Assembly: GCF_000510645.1 (NCBI RefSeq)
Contig: NZ_KI783301.1
Location: 1,602,183-1,666,182 of the forward strand
From: Thermicanus aegyptius DSM 12793
Lineage (GTDB): Bacteria; Bacillota; Bacilli; Thermicanales; Thermicanaceae
Direction of reading: 5' to 3'
Length of the DNA: 64,000 bases
The position numbers and the translations under genes are program-made. The notes below the pieces were generated by a model. It saw only the letters and a program-made list of their open reading frames with translations. It searched no databases and was not told the origin of the DNA. This document shows, piece after piece, positions 21,493-32,599 of this stretch (within the stretch, counting starts at the first letter, position 1; every line of letters starts with the position of its first letter).

Positions 21493-21834
21493 ATGGGCGA
21501 CTGTATTTTTTGTAAGATTATTGACGGAGAGATTCCATCCAAGAAAGTATATGAAGATGATCGGGTTGTCGCTTTCCATGATATTAATCCGATTGCTCCC
21601 GTACATGTACTCGTCATTCCGAAAAAACATATTCCCTCCTTATTAGACCTTAAGGAGGAGGACAAGGAACTGGTCGGTTACCTTCATCTTGTCATCCAAC
21701 AGGTGGCGAAGGAGATGGGAGTGGATCGGGATGGTTTCAGGGTGGTTACAAATACAGGACTTCATGGACAGCAGACGGTCTTCCATCTTCACTACCATCT
21801 CATCGGCGGCAGGCAGTTACAGTGGACCATGTGA
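21493..21834 (+). CDS. HIT-family nucleotide hydrolase
   Basis: Histidine-triad protein of about 113 residues, purine nucleoside phosphoramidase or dinucleotide hydrolase by family. Zinc-site CIFCKIIDGEIPSKKVYED at the start and catalytic HLHYHLIGG at the end. The ATG at 21493 has AAGGGGAGTGAAAAG upstream; the earlier ATG at 21460 overlaps a TATAAT at 21456 and is not used. Single gene closed by a terminator. Bacillus Hit/HinT is the nearest named relative. Confidence 0.9.
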   Translation: MGDCIFCKIIDGEIPSKKVYEDDRVVAFHDINPIAPVHVLVIPKKHIPSLLDLKEEDKELVGYLHLVIQQVAKEMGVDRDGFRVVTNTGLHGQQTVFHLHYHLIGGRQLQWTM

Positions 21835-21875
21835 TTGGAAAACCTATGAAGAGACGAAACCGAAGCTTCGATGAT

Positions 21876-21900
21876 CCCGGATTTACACCGGGTTTTTCTT
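21876..21900 (+). terminator. Intrinsic terminator after the HIT gene
   Basis: CCCGG (21876-21880) pairs with CCGGG (21888-21892), 7-nt loop, then TTTTTCTTTT. Confidence 0.8.
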
Positions 21901-21903
21901 TTA

Positions 21904-21933
21904 TTGCTCAACGTTTAATCATTTTGATATAAT
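21904..21933 (+). promoter_or_regulatory. Predicted promoter of lepA-hemW
   Basis: TTGCTC (21904-21909), 18-bp spacer, TATAAT (21928-21933) with an upstream TG (extended -10). It lies just past the HIT terminator. Confidence 0.55.
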
Positions 21934-21969
21934 TCTCTGTATGAATTTACCCATCAGGGGGTTTTTTCT

Positions 21970-23787
21970 ATGTCGGTAAATCATAATGAACGGCAGAAGC
22001 GAATCCGCAATTTTTCCATTATCGCTCATATCGACCATGGTAAATCGACCTTAGCAGACCGTTTGCTTGAATTTACGGGAGCTTTAACGGAACGGGAGAT
22101 GGAGGACCAGTTCCTGGATCAATTGGATTTAGAGAGGGAGCGCGGAATTACCATCAAGTTAAATTCCGTTCGTTTAACCTATAGAGCAAAAGATGGGGTC
22201 GAGTACATCCTTCATCTCATTGATACCCCCGGTCATGTGGACTTTACCTACGAAGTATCCAGGAGTTTGGCTGCCTGTGAAGGGGCCATTCTGGTGGTGG
22301 ATGCTGCCCAAGGGATTGAAGCTCAGACTTTAGCCAATGTATATCTCGCGTTGGAGAACGATCTGGAGATCGTTCCGGTGATCAATAAAATTGATTTACC
22401 CAGTGCAGATCCTGAAAAAGTGAGGAGGGAAATTGAAGATGTGATTGGTTTAGATGCAAGTGAAGCGGTCCTCGCATCGGCGAAAGAAGGAATTGGCATC
22501 GAAGAGATCCTGGAACAAATTGTTAAGAAAATCCCTGCTCCGTCCGGCGATCCCAATGCTCCTTTGCAAGCCCTGATCTTCGACTCTCTTTATGATTCCT
22601 ATCGCGGCGTGGTTGCCTATATTCGAATCGTAAATGGAACGGTTAAAGTAGGCGATAAGATTAAGATGATGGCGACGGGAAAAGTCTTTGAAGTGAGTGA
22701 GGTGGGTGTTTTTGCACCGTATCCAATGCGGGTGGAGGAACTATCCGTCGGGGATGTGGGATTTATCACCGCGAGCATTAAATCGGTAAAGGATACACGG
22801 GTTGGAGATACCATCACCCATGCCAACCGTCCAGCCGATGTCCCCCTTCCCGGGTACAGAAAAGTGACTCCCATGGTCTTTGCGGGCCTATATCCCGTCG
22901 AGACGGACGACTATAATAACTTAAGAGATGCGCTCGAAAAACTTCAACTAAATGATGCGGCCCTTCAATTCGAGCCGGAAAGCTCTCAAGCCTTGGGCTT
23001 TGGTTTTCGCTGCGGTTTTTTAGGGTTACTCCACATGGAAATCATTCAGGAACGCTTGGAACGGGAGTTTAAAATTAACCTGATTACCACCGCTCCCAGC
23101 GTTGTTTACCGGGTAACAAGGACGGATGGGAGCATCGTCGAGATCGACAACCCTTCATTGATGCCCGAAACCTCCAAAATCGATCATATTGAAGAGCCCT
23201 ATGTGAAGGCAACCATCATGGTACCGAATGCTTATGTAGGGGCTGTGATGGAGCTAAGCCAAAATAAGCGGGGCGAGTACAAAGATATGCGTTACTTGGA
23301 CGAATCGCGGGTCCAAATTACCTATGAAATCCCTTTGGCGGAAATCGTCTATGATTACTTTGACCACTTGAAATCGAGCACGAAAGGGTATGCTTCCCTT
23401 GATTATGAGCTGATCGGATATCGTCCGTCCAATCTGGTGAAAATGGATATCCTCTTAAACGGAGAAGCGGTAGATGCTCTTTCGGTCATCGTTCATAAGG
23501 ACCGTGCTTATGCCAGAGGGAAGGCACTTTGTGAAAAATTAAAGGATCTCATCCCCCGGCAGATGTTTGAAATCCCCATTCAGGCAGCGATCGGCAATAA
23601 GGTCATCGCCCGAGAAACCATTAAGGCCATGCGGAAAAACGTCTTGGCCAAATGTTACGGCGGAGATGTCTCCCGAAAAAGAAAGCTCTTGGAAAAACAA
23701 AAAGAAGGGAAAAAACGAATGAAAGCAGTAGGAAGCGTCGAGATTCCCCAAGAGGCTTTCATGGCCGTTTTAAAAATGGATGAGTAA
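21970..23787 (+). CDS. lepA: Elongation factor 4 (LepA)
   Basis: Ribosome-bound GTPase with a role in initiation and back-translocation, 605 residues, the usual length. G1 [17 protein letters not shown]2 ERGITIK, G3 DTPGHVDF, G4 NKIDLP, G5 SAKEGIG. EF-G-like domains II, III and V follow, then the LepA-specific C-terminal domain ([26 protein letters not shown]). CAGGGGG precedes the ATG. The end overlaps the first possible ATG of hemW. Confidence 0.97.
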   Translation: MSVNHNERQKRIRNFSIIAHIDHGKSTLADRLLEFTGALTEREMEDQFLDQLDLERERGITIKLNSVRLTYRAKDGVEYILHLIDTPGHVDFTYEVSRSLAACEGAILVVDAAQGIEAQTLANVYLALENDLEIVPVINKIDLPSADPEKVRREIEDVIGLDASEAVLASAKEGIGIEEILEQIVKKIPAPSGDPNAPLQALIFDSLYDSYRGVVAYIRIVNGTVKVGDKIKMMATGKVFEVSEVGVFAPYPMRVEELSVGDVGFITASIKSVKDTRVGDTITHANRPADVPLPGYRKVTPMVFAGLYPVETDDYNNLRDALEKLQLNDAALQFEPESSQALGFGFRCGFLGLLHMEIIQERLEREFKINLITTAPSVVYRVTRTDGSIVEIDNPSLMPETSKIDHIEEPYVKATIMVPNAYVGAVMELSQNKRGEYKDMRYLDESRVQITYEIPLAEIVYDYFDHLKSSTKGYASLDYELIGYRPSNLVKMDILLNGEAVDALSVIVHKDRAYARGKALCEKLKDLIPRQMFEIPIQAAIGNKVIARETIKAMRKNVLAKCYGGDVSRKRKLLEKQKEGKKRMKAVGSVEIPQEAFMAVLKMDE

Positions 23788-23806
23788 GGGAGCAATGAAG
23801 GGGGAA

Positions 23807-24988
23807 ATGAGATTGGATAAAAACGAACACCAAGAAGAGATAACCTCCCCGAAACATGTTTACATCCATATCCCTTTCTGTGCCCAAAAATGCTTTTATT
23901 GCGATTTTGCCGTCTTTGTATGGCAGGGAGAAGATTGGGTGGATCAATACCTTGGGGCTCTTGAGCATGAGATTTCCCGCGTTTTAGATCATCAGCCTCT
24001 CCCTAGGGTAGAGACGATCTATATAGGAGGCGGAACCCCATCCCTTCTCAATGAAAGTCAATTGGAGCGATTATTTTCCCTATTGGCACGCTACTTCCCT
24101 ATTAGGACTCCGAACCATGAAATTTCGTTGGAAACAAATCCGGGGACACTTACACCCTCCAAATTGGAAATCATAAAAGCCGGAGGAGTGAACCGGATCA
24201 GCATAGGGGTCCAAACCTTTCACGATGCCATCTTGAAGCGCATCGGGAGGAACCACACCGCCAAAGAGGCAATCCATGCCGTTTACATGGTAGAGAAAGC
24301 CGGTTTTAATAATATCAACATCGACCTCATGTACGGGTTGCCGGGGCAGGAAATGGACCATTTACTGAGCGATTTGGACCAGGTTTCCCAACTGCCGCTA
24401 ACCCATCTGTCTGCCTATAACCTTAAAGTGGAGGAGAATACCCACTTTGGCCGCTGGCAACGGGAAGGTTCCCTTCTACTTCCCGGGGAAGAGTTAGAAG
24501 CTGAAATGTACGAACGGATCATCGAGAAGTTGTCTTCGATCGGTTTAGAACAGTATGAGTTAAGTAATTTTGCAAGACCCGGTTTTCGCTCCCAACATAA
24601 TTTGGGGTATTGGCTAAATCACCGTTTTTACGGATTTGGCGCCGGAGCTTGGGGCTACCTGGGAAGAGAACGCTATGGGAACATGAGGGCACTCATACCC
24701 TATATTCGCCATTCTATTAAGGGTCTTCCTCGGGAGGAGATCCTTCCCGTCACGGAACAAGAGGAAATGGAGGAGATGATGTTCCTCGGTCTAAGATTAA
24801 CGGAGGGAATCTCGGATTCCCGATTTAGGGAACGTTGGAACGTGTCGATGAACCAGATCTATGGTGTACAAATTGAGGAATTAACGAATAAGGGGTTATT
24901 GGAAAAAAAAGAGGACCGCATCCGTCTTACTCCTATGGGTCGCTTCCTTAGCAACGAGGTTTTTGTCGCCTTTTTGCAAGAAAAATAA
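23807..24988 (+). CDS. hemW: Heme chaperone HemW (radical SAM)
   Basis: HemN-like radical SAM protein that binds and delivers heme, not a true coproporphyrinogen oxidase. 393 residues from the ATG at 23807, which has AAGGGGG at proper distance; an ATG at 23780 inside lepA is the alternative. Cluster motif CAQKCFYCDF; GGGTPSLL glycine motif; LSAYNLKVEENTHF and LGYW near the C-terminal part are HemW features. Sits behind lepA as in many Bacilli, with the hrcA heat-shock operon following. Confidence 0.92.
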   Translation: MRLDKNEHQEEITSPKHVYIHIPFCAQKCFYCDFAVFVWQGEDWVDQYLGALEHEISRVLDHQPLPRVETIYIGGGTPSLLNESQLERLFSLLARYFPIRTPNHEISLETNPGTLTPSKLEIIKAGGVNRISIGVQTFHDAILKRIGRNHTAKEAIHAVYMVEKAGFNNINIDLMYGLPGQEMDHLLSDLDQVSQLPLTHLSAYNLKVEENTHFGRWQREGSLLLPGEELEAEMYERIIEKLSSIGLEQYELSNFARPGFRSQHNLGYWLNHRFYGFGAGAWGYLGRERYGNMRALIPYIRHSIKGLPREEILPVTEQEEMEEMMFLGLRLTEGISDSRFRERWNVSMNQIYGVQIEELTNKGLLEKKEDRIRLTPMGRFLSNEVFVAFLQEK

Positions 24989-24997
24989 TGAGGACAA

Positions 24998-25026
24998 TTG
25001 ACAAAACGGATTACAATTGATATTTT
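24998..25026 (+). promoter_or_regulatory. Sigma-A promoter of the hrcA operon
   Basis: TTGACA (24998-25003), 17-bp spacer, TATTTT (25021-25026). The CIRCE operator lies over and just after the expected start site, the usual place for HrcA repression. Confidence 0.75.
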
Positions 25027-25039
25027 TTTTATGTATAGT

Positions 25040-25066
25040 TTAGCACTCGTTCATGAAGAGTGCTAA
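25040..25066 (+). promoter_or_regulatory. CIRCE operator (HrcA binding site)
   Basis: TTAGCACTC (25040-25048), 9-nt spacer, GAGTGCTAA (25058-25066): a perfect match to the CIRCE consensus. It makes hrcA-grpE-dnaK autorepressed by HrcA and induced by heat. Confidence 0.97.
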
Positions 25067-25083
25067 CAGCAGGTGGTGAGAAA

Positions 25084-26115
25084 ATGCTTTCTGAACGGAA
25101 AAAAGCGATCCTCCAAGCGATCGTAGAAAATTACATCCGTGATGCCGAGCCTGTCGGGTCGAGGAAGATCGCCAAACAGGCAGATATACCCTTTAGTCCC
25201 GCAACCATCCGGAATGAGATGTCTGATCTGGAAGAGATGGGTTTCTTGGTGCAACCCCATGCGTCTGCCGGTAGAATCCCTTCCCAAAAGGGATATCGCT
25301 ACTATGTGGATCATATGATGCAACCCCAAGAAATAAAAGCGGAAGAACTGGAGAACATTCGTGTTTTATTCCAGAAACACTACCTCGAATTTGACCAGGC
25401 CATCCGCCAAACGGCCCATATCCTTTCAGAGCTTACCCATTATACCGTCATTGTATTGGGCCCGGAGATTTTCCAGACTCAACTGCGGTATTTGCAGATC
25501 ATCCCGTTAGAAGGTAGAAAAGCGGTAGCCATCTTGGTTACCGATACGGGAAAAGTGGAGAACCGTCTCGTAGATATCCCGGAGTCCGTTTCCACGGAAC
25601 AGATTGAGAGATTGGTACAGATGGTGAATGAACGCTTGAGGGGAACTACGATTGCGGAGTTACAGGCAAAGCTCTTTACCGAGTTTGCCGACGCGATGAA
25701 GCGGAACTTAACTCATTATGAGGAGATTCAACGTCTCATTAGCCAGTTGCTCATTCCGAAACAAGAAGATCGACTCATTTTAGAGGGGAAATCACAAATT
25801 TTGACTCAACCGGAGTTTCGCGATGTGGATAAAGTGCGAAACCTCTTGGAACTTCTCGACGAGGACGAGAAGGTGATCCGACTCTTCCATGGGAAGGGTA
25901 AAGGAGTTTTAGTAAGAATTGGCAAAGAGAACAATCACGAAAGTATAGAAGATTGTAGTATTGTAAGTGCCACCTATGAAGCGGGCAACAACGCGGTGGG
26001 GACCATCGGAATTTTGGGGCCTGTTCGCATGGATTATAGCCGTGTAATGGGTATTCTAAAGATAATCAGCCTCGAACTTTCAGATGTTTTTAGCCGCTTT
26101 TATAAATCAGGATAA
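25084..26115 (+). CDS. hrcA: Heat-inducible transcription repressor HrcA
   Basis: Binds CIRCE to repress the class I heat-shock genes; activity depends on GroEL. 343 residues. N-terminal winged helix LSERKKAILQAIVENYIRDAEPVGSRKIA ... SPATIRNEMSDLEEMGFL, followed by HASAGRIPSQKGYRYYVD, the HrcA signature, and a GAF-like dimer domain. Start ATG at 25084 with AGGTGGTGAG upstream; the GTG at 25060 falls inside the CIRCE element and is excluded. Confidence 0.96.
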   Translation: MLSERKKAILQAIVENYIRDAEPVGSRKIAKQADIPFSPATIRNEMSDLEEMGFLVQPHASAGRIPSQKGYRYYVDHMMQPQEIKAEELENIRVLFQKHYLEFDQAIRQTAHILSELTHYTVIVLGPEIFQTQLRYLQIIPLEGRKAVAILVTDTGKVENRLVDIPESVSTEQIERLVQMVNERLRGTTIAELQAKLFTEFADAMKRNLTHYEEIQRLISQLLIPKQEDRLILEGKSQILTQPEFRDVDKVRNLLELLDEDEKVIRLFHGKGKGVLVRIGKENNHESIEDCSIVSATYEAGNNAVGTIGILGPVRMDYSRVMGILKIISLELSDVFSRFYKSG

Positions 26116-26144
26116 GGAGAGGGCTTTTATCCCTATCCTGTGAT

Positions 26145-26777
26145 ATGAAGGATAAAGAGGTGAAATCGTTGGAGAGAAAAGATAAAACGGAAGTTGAAGG
26201 GAAGGAGCAACAACATGAACCTACCGGGGTGGAGGAGATCGATCCTTCCACCGACGAGGGGAATCCTTCATTCACGGATCGTGATGAAGGTCATACCTTG
26301 GAAGAAGGAGAAATTCATTCCTTGCAAGTTCAGTTGGAGGAAGAAAGGAAAAAGGCGGAGGATTACTATCAAAAGTACCTTCGCAGTCAAGCCGATTTTG
26401 ACAATTACCGCAAGAGGATGATGAAAGAGAGAGAAGAATTAACCAAGTATGGGGTGAAGCCTCTTCTCGAGAAATTGCTCCCTGCCGTCGATAATCTGGA
26501 AAGGGCAATACAATCGGCCAAAACGGAAGAAAACGGCAATCTCGAGTCCTTTATTCAAGGTGTTGAGATGGTTTACCGGCAGATTATGGATGCGATGAAA
26601 GCAGAAGGGGCGGTTCCCTTGGAGACCGTCGGTAAGCCCTTTGATCCTTACTTTCACCAGGCGATCATGCAGGTGGAAACGGGGGAAGAGAAGGGAATTG
26701 TTGTAGAAGAGTTTCAAAAAGGGTATATGCTAAAGGATAAATTGATTCGACCTGCGATGGTCAAGGTATCTTCCTAA
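26145..26777 (+). CDS. grpE: Nucleotide exchange factor GrpE
   Basis: Releases ADP from DnaK. 210 residues from the ATG at 26145. That ATG lacks a clear ribosome site; a TTG near 26169 with AGAGGTG before it is a credible alternative and would drop eight residues. Long acidic, glutamate-rich N-terminus, coiled coil (VQLEEERKKAEDYYQKYLRSQADFDNYRKRM) from about residue 65, then the beta-wing domain ending VEEFQKGYMLKDKLIRPAMVKVS, the GrpE signature. Lies between hrcA and dnaK as in Bacilli. Confidence 0.94.
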   Translation: MKDKEVKSLERKDKTEVEGKEQQHEPTGVEEIDPSTDEGNPSFTDRDEGHTLEEGEIHSLQVQLEEERKKAEDYYQKYLRSQADFDNYRKRMMKEREELTKYGVKPLLEKLLPAVDNLERAIQSAKTEENGNLESFIQGVEMVYRQIMDAMKAEGAVPLETVGKPFDPYFHQAIMQVETGEEKGIVVEEFQKGYMLKDKLIRPAMVKVSS

Positions 26778-26798
26778 ATGACGGGAGAACCTACATAA

Positions 26799-28649
<1,851 letters not shown>

Positions 28650-28679
28650 AAATCTCTTCAATCCTTTTGCATCATGGAA

Positions 28680-28711
28680 AAAGTCAAAGCTCTCATCAGC
28701 TTTGACTTTTT
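28680..28711 (+). terminator. Intrinsic terminator between dnaK and dnaJ
   Basis: Perfect 12-bp stem AAAGTCAAAGCT (28680-28691) / AGCTTTGACTTT (28698-28709) with 6-nt loop and T tail. It should lower dnaJ expression relative to dnaK, or dnaJ has its own promoter. Confidence 0.85.
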
Positions 28712-28775
28712 ATACATTGAAATGCCAAGTTATGATATGATAACGGAGGGAAATTCGGCCTTTGGAGTGTGAAGG

Positions 28776-29903
28776 ATGAGCAAACGGGATTATTATGAGG
28801 TGTTGGGTCTAAATCGGGGAGCATCGGCGGAGGAGATTAAAAAAGCATATCGGAAATTGGCACGGCAATATCACCCGGATGTGAATAAAGCCCCCGATGC
28901 GGAAGAGAAATTTAAAGAGATAAAAGAAGCTTATGAAGTCTTAAGCGATCCCCAGAAGAAAGCGTCTTATGATCAGTTTGGCCATGCCGGAGTCAATCAG
29001 GGGGCAGGAGCCGGCGGGGCAGGAGCCGGAGGATTCGATCCTTCTGATTTTGGCGGCTTCGGCGACATTTTCGATATGTTTTTCGGCGGTGGGGGGAGAA
29101 GGAGGAATCCGAACGCTCCCCGCCAAGGTGCCGATTTACAATATTCGTTGACGATCGAATTTGAAGAAGCTTATTTTGGCGCGAATAAGGAGATCCGCAT
29201 CCCGAAAGAAGAAATTTGTCCGGAATGCCATGGAAGCGGCGCGAAACCGGGGACAACACCGGAAACTTGTTCCTTCTGTCGTGGGACGGGAGAAGAAGAA
29301 ACGGTACAGCAGACCCCCTTTGGCCGTATTGTAAATCGCAGAACCTGTCATGTATGTCACGGCAAGGGGAAAATCATTAGAGAAAAATGTCCGAGATGCC
29401 AAGGAAGCGGGCGCATCCGGCAGACAAAGACCATCTCCGTAACCATTCCGGCAGGTATAGATGACGGGAGCCAGCTTCGGATCTCGGGGGAAGGAGAGCC
29501 CGGAATCAATGGGGGACCTCCTGGAGATCTCTATATTCTGCTCAGGGTGAAATCTCATTCCTTCTTTGAAAGGGAGGGAGATGACCTCTATTGCGAGGTT
29601 CCCATCAACTTCGCCCAAGCAGCCCTTGGTGCAGAGATCGAGGTTCCCACCATGGGAGGAAAGGTTCATCTTAAAATTCCTGCAGGGACGCAATCAGGCA
29701 CCTTTTTCCGGCTGAAAGGGAAGGGTTTTCCGCGCCTGAGGGGAAACGGACAAGGCGACCAGCATGTCCGTGTGATTGTCGTAACCCCGAAGCATCTCAC
29801 CGAACGGCAGAAGGAGCTTTTGCGGGAAATCTTTGCAGAAGAGCTCCCTCTTCACCAAGATACTTTTTTTGATAAAATGAAAAAGGCGTTTCGTGGGGAG
29901 TAG
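28776..29903 (+). CDS. dnaJ: Chaperone protein DnaJ (Hsp40)
   Basis: DnaK co-chaperone, 375 residues. J domain with HPD motif ([30 protein letters not shown]), Gly/Phe-rich linker ([30 protein letters not shown] region), four CxxCxGxG-type zinc repeats ([32 protein letters not shown]), then the two C-terminal beta domains. Standard class A DnaJ. Terminator upstream, prmA downstream. Confidence 0.97.
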   Translation: MSKRDYYEVLGLNRGASAEEIKKAYRKLARQYHPDVNKAPDAEEKFKEIKEAYEVLSDPQKKASYDQFGHAGVNQGAGAGGAGAGGFDPSDFGGFGDIFDMFFGGGGRRRNPNAPRQGADLQYSLTIEFEEAYFGANKEIRIPKEEICPECHGSGAKPGTTPETCSFCRGTGEEETVQQTPFGRIVNRRTCHVCHGKGKIIREKCPRCQGSGRIRQTKTISVTIPAGIDDGSQLRISGEGEPGINGGPPGDLYILLRVKSHSFFEREGDDLYCEVPINFAQAALGAEIEVPTMGGKVHLKIPAGTQSGTFFRLKGKGFPRLRGNGQGDQHVRVIVVTPKHLTERQKELLREIFAEELPLHQDTFFDKMKKAFRGE

Positions 29904-29941
29904 GCACTCCATTCATAGGTTCGTCTTAAGGAGAGATGCGG

Positions 29942-30883
29942 ATGAAATGGTCTGAGATCAGTATTCATACCACCCAGGAAGCAATTGAAGCGGTAGCCAA
30001 CATTCTCCATGAATCCGGAGCAAGCGGCGTGGTGATCGAAGATCCTCAAGATCTAACCCGAAAATGGGAAGACCAATACGGAGAGATCTATGAACTGAAT
30101 CCTGCCGATTATCCGGAAGAAGGGGTGATCGTAAAAGCATATTTACCTGTAAACAGCTTTCTGGGGGAGACGGTGGAAGAGATCAAACAAGCATTAAATA
30201 ACCTCGCTCTCTATGATATCGATCTCGGCCATGGTACCGTTCGCCTCTCGGAAGTCCATGAAGAAGAATGGGCAACGGCATGGAAGAAGTATTATAAGCC
30301 GATGCGTATTTCCGACCGCATTGTGATCACCCCAACTTGGGAGGAATATGTACAGGAATCTGAGCATGAAGTGGTAATCGAGCTGGATCCCGGCATGGCA
30401 TTTGGCACCGGCACTCATCCCACAACCGTTCTTTGTATTCAGGCTTTGGAGGATTATGTAAAACCAGGATTTTCTCTCTTTGATGTCGGTTGCGGAACGG
30501 GGGTTTTGGGCATCGCTGCTGCCAAGTTGGGTGCCGGAAAGGTGTTGGCTTTAGACCTTGATGAAATGGCCGTCGAGATCGCCCGCATTAATGTCAAGTT
30601 AAATGGGGTTTCTGAACAAGTGCAGGTGAAGCGAAATAATCTCTTGGATGGGATTGTGGAAAAGGCGGATCTCATTGTGGCCAACATCCTGGCCGAAGTG
30701 ATCCTCCGTTTCACTGCGGAGGCATATGACCATTTGAAGAAGGATGGGTATTTTATCGCTTCAGGGATTATTCAGACGAAGGAACCGATGGTCCGGCAAG
30801 CGTTGCAAGAGGCAGGATTCCACGTGGTGGAGGCACGGAAGATGGAAGATTGGTATGCGATCATCGCCAGGAAGGCGGTGTAG
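29942..30883 (+). CDS. prmA: Ribosomal protein L11 methyltransferase
   Basis: Trimethylates lysines of L11 with SAM. 313 residues. N-terminal L11-binding domain (KWSEISIHTTQEAIEAVANILHESGASGVVIED), central FGTGTHPTT substrate/SAM loop, then SAM motif I DVGCGTGVLGIAAAKLGAG and VANILAEVI (motif IV). ATG at 29942 sits 8 nt after AAGGAGAG; the ATG at 29936 is too close to it. Follows dnaJ and precedes rsmE, the standard Bacilli order. Confidence 0.94.
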   Translation: MKWSEISIHTTQEAIEAVANILHESGASGVVIEDPQDLTRKWEDQYGEIYELNPADYPEEGVIVKAYLPVNSFLGETVEEIKQALNNLALYDIDLGHGTVRLSEVHEEEWATAWKKYYKPMRISDRIVITPTWEEYVQESEHEVVIELDPGMAFGTGTHPTTVLCIQALEDYVKPGFSLFDVGCGTGVLGIAAAKLGAGKVLALDLDEMAVEIARINVKLNGVSEQVQVKRNNLLDGIVEKADLIVANILAEVILRFTAEAYDHLKKDGYFIASGIIQTKEPMVRQALQEAGFHVVEARKMEDWYAIIARKAV

Positions 30884-30885
30884 GG

Positions 30886-31644
30886 TTGCAGCGGTATCTC
30901 TTGTCTAAGGAGAAGATTATAGAAGAAAAGATCATTTTTACAGAAGAGGATCTTCATCATATTCTCCATGTGATGCGCTTCCAGGTGGGAGACAAGGTGA
31001 TTGTGGGAGATGGCCAGGAGAGAGCTTATTTGGTCGAGCTTACCTCCCTTTCTCCAAAAAAGGGAGAAGGGATCATCTTGGAGCCTCTTTATGAAGAGAG
31101 GGAGCTGCCCGTTAAAGTAACCCTCGCCCAAGGACTGGCCAAAGGAGAAAAGATGGACTGGATCATCCAGAAGTCTACGGAGTTGGGGGTCTTTGCTATT
31201 CTTCCCTTTACTTCATCCCGGACGATTGTGAAACTGGATAAAACGAAAGAACAGGAACGCATTCTTCGCTGGCAAAGGATCGCGAAGGAGGCAGCCGAAC
31301 AGTGTCATCGTACCCATCTTCCCCAGATTCTCCCACCTGTTCCCTATGAGAAACTACTTCAAATGGCTCAGGGGTATGATTTTTCTTTCATACCTTATGA
31401 GAAAGAAGGGAGCCGTTCTCTTTTTCCTTTTGTGGAGAGAATTCCGGTCAATCGCCGTATTCTGGTCGTCATCGGACCGGAAGGGGGCTTCTCCGAAGAG
31501 GAGGTTCAAAGAGCAGAAAAAGCAGGAATCTATCCTGTCTCTTTGGGGAAACGCATCTTGCGGACAGAGACGGCTGCCATTGTGGCCCTTTCCGTCTTTG
31601 TGCACCACTATGAAAGATCCTTTAACGAAACAGAGAAGGGTTGA
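30886..31644 (+). CDS. rsmE: 16S rRNA (uracil-1498-N3)-methyltransferase
   Basis: SPOUT-class methyltransferase acting on U1498. 252 residues from a TTG at 30886 that gives the usual start LQRYLLSKEKI two bases after the prmA stop; a frame opening at 30850 lies inside prmA and is not used. PUA-like N-domain, then LAQGLAKGEKMDWIIQKSTELGV and the knot motifs VIGPEGGFSEEEV and LGKRILRTETAA, which are diagnostic for RsmE. Confidence 0.93.
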   Translation: MQRYLLSKEKIIEEKIIFTEEDLHHILHVMRFQVGDKVIVGDGQERAYLVELTSLSPKKGEGIILEPLYEERELPVKVTLAQGLAKGEKMDWIIQKSTELGVFAILPFTSSRTIVKLDKTKEQERILRWQRIAKEAAEQCHRTHLPQILPPVPYEKLLQMAQGYDFSFIPYEKEGSRSLFPFVERIPVNRRILVVIGPEGGFSEEEVQRAEKAGIYPVSLGKRILRTETAAIVALSVFVHHYERSFNETEKG

Positions 31645-31658
31645 TTGGGGGAAGGATC

Positions 31659-32363
31659 ATGTGCGGACGTTTTACCCTCTATACAGAGTTTTTAAAATTA
31701 ATCGAACGCTTTGAGGTCGAATTTTTTCTTGGAGAGATCTCCCAAAGCTACGCTCCCCGTTATAATATTGCTCCTACACAGCGGATCCTGGCAGTAACCG
31801 AAGAAGGAGGGAAGAGAATTCTTCGCACTTTTCGTTGGGGGCTTATTCCGTTCTGGGCTAAGGAGGCGTCCATGGGAAACTCCTTCATTAATGCCCGTAT
31901 TGAGTCGGTACTTACCAAGAACAGCTTTAAACAGAGCTTTGTAAAACGCCGATGCCTCATTCTTGCCGACGGGTTCTATGAATGGAAGAGAGAAGGGAGG
32001 AGGAAAATCCCTTATTATTTTTTTCTTCCGAGCAGGGAACCCTTTGCCATGGCCGGTCTTTGGGACCGGTGGCAGGCTCCTTCCGGTGAAGAGATCTTTA
32101 GCTGCACCATCATCACGAGAGAGGCTGCTGAAGAAATCCGCCCCATCCATGATCGAATGCCTCTCATTTTGCCAAAAGGGGAAGAAGAGACTTGGCTAGA
32201 TCCTGCCTCTCACGCACTTACCCCTTCACAATTGCAAGCACGATTTGCCTCTTTAAGAACATTGCCTCTCCAAGCTCACCCCGTCTCCACTCTTGTCAAC
32301 TCTCCGCAAAACGAATCTCCCCAATGCATAATTCCGTCAGATTCTCAGGGAAGCTTGTTTTAG
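31659..32363 (+). CDS. yedK: SOS response-associated peptidase (SRAP/HMCES family)
   Basis: Crosslinks to abasic sites in single-stranded DNA through its N-terminal cysteine after Met removal. 234 residues. The start must be the ATG at 31659 because Cys2 (MCGRFTLY) is catalytic; GGGGGAAGG lies 5 nt upstream, and the in-frame ATG at 31641 would destroy activity. Other family residues are present: INARIES (Asn/Arg), DGFYEWKR (catalytic Glu) and IHDRMPLIL (His). Overlaps the open frame of rsmE only slightly. Confidence 0.92.
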   Translation: MCGRFTLYTEFLKLIERFEVEFFLGEISQSYAPRYNIAPTQRILAVTEEGGKRILRTFRWGLIPFWAKEASMGNSFINARIESVLTKNSFKQSFVKRRCLILADGFYEWKREGRRKIPYYFFLPSREPFAMAGLWDRWQAPSGEEIFSCTIITREAAEEIRPIHDRMPLILPKGEEETWLDPASHALTPSQLQARFASLRTLPLQAHPVSTLVNSPQNESPQCIIPSDSQGSLF

Positions 32364-32399
32364 GAAGAATATTGAACCTCTCTTCTTTCTTTTTTTTTT
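32364..32399 (+). terminator. Possible weak terminator after yedK
   Basis: GAAGA (32364-32368) can pair with TCTTC (32381-32385), followed by a long T-rich run. The stem is short, so this is tentative; the T run also abuts the next promoter. Confidence 0.35.
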
Positions 32400-32426
32400 G
32401 GCAGCTTACAAGGTTCATGGTATGAT
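32398..32426 (+). promoter_or_regulatory. Predicted promoter of ureH and the urease region
   Basis: TTGGCA (32398-32403), 17-bp spacer, TATGAT (32421-32426) preceded by TGG (extended -10). It leaves a leader of roughly 165 nt before ureH. The leader holds a perfect palindrome TTGAAAAGGTTTTCAA (near 32565) and a G-rich block (32508-32545). I could not match it to a known metal riboswitch. Confidence 0.6.
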
Positions 32427-32599
32427 GAGAGTAAATGATCCTTACCTCCTTTTGATTAACTTTACATACCCAAATAAACGTATGACTTCAAAAATTTTAT
32501 AGTCTTATGGGAAAACAGGCGGGTGGCAGGAGCCGGAAATGGTGGTAAATGAGAGTTGAAAAGGTTTTCAATTTTCGAAAGATGGAAGGAGTAAAAATC

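Noticed and set aside
28969..29151. Second-frame plus-strand ORF inside dnaJ
   Set aside because: Lies wholly in the Gly-rich linker of dnaJ and is a by-product of its composition.
32433..32599. NiCo or cobalamin riboswitch in the ureH leader
   Set aside because: The G-rich block has some similar words, but the helices and conserved loops of either class are missing.
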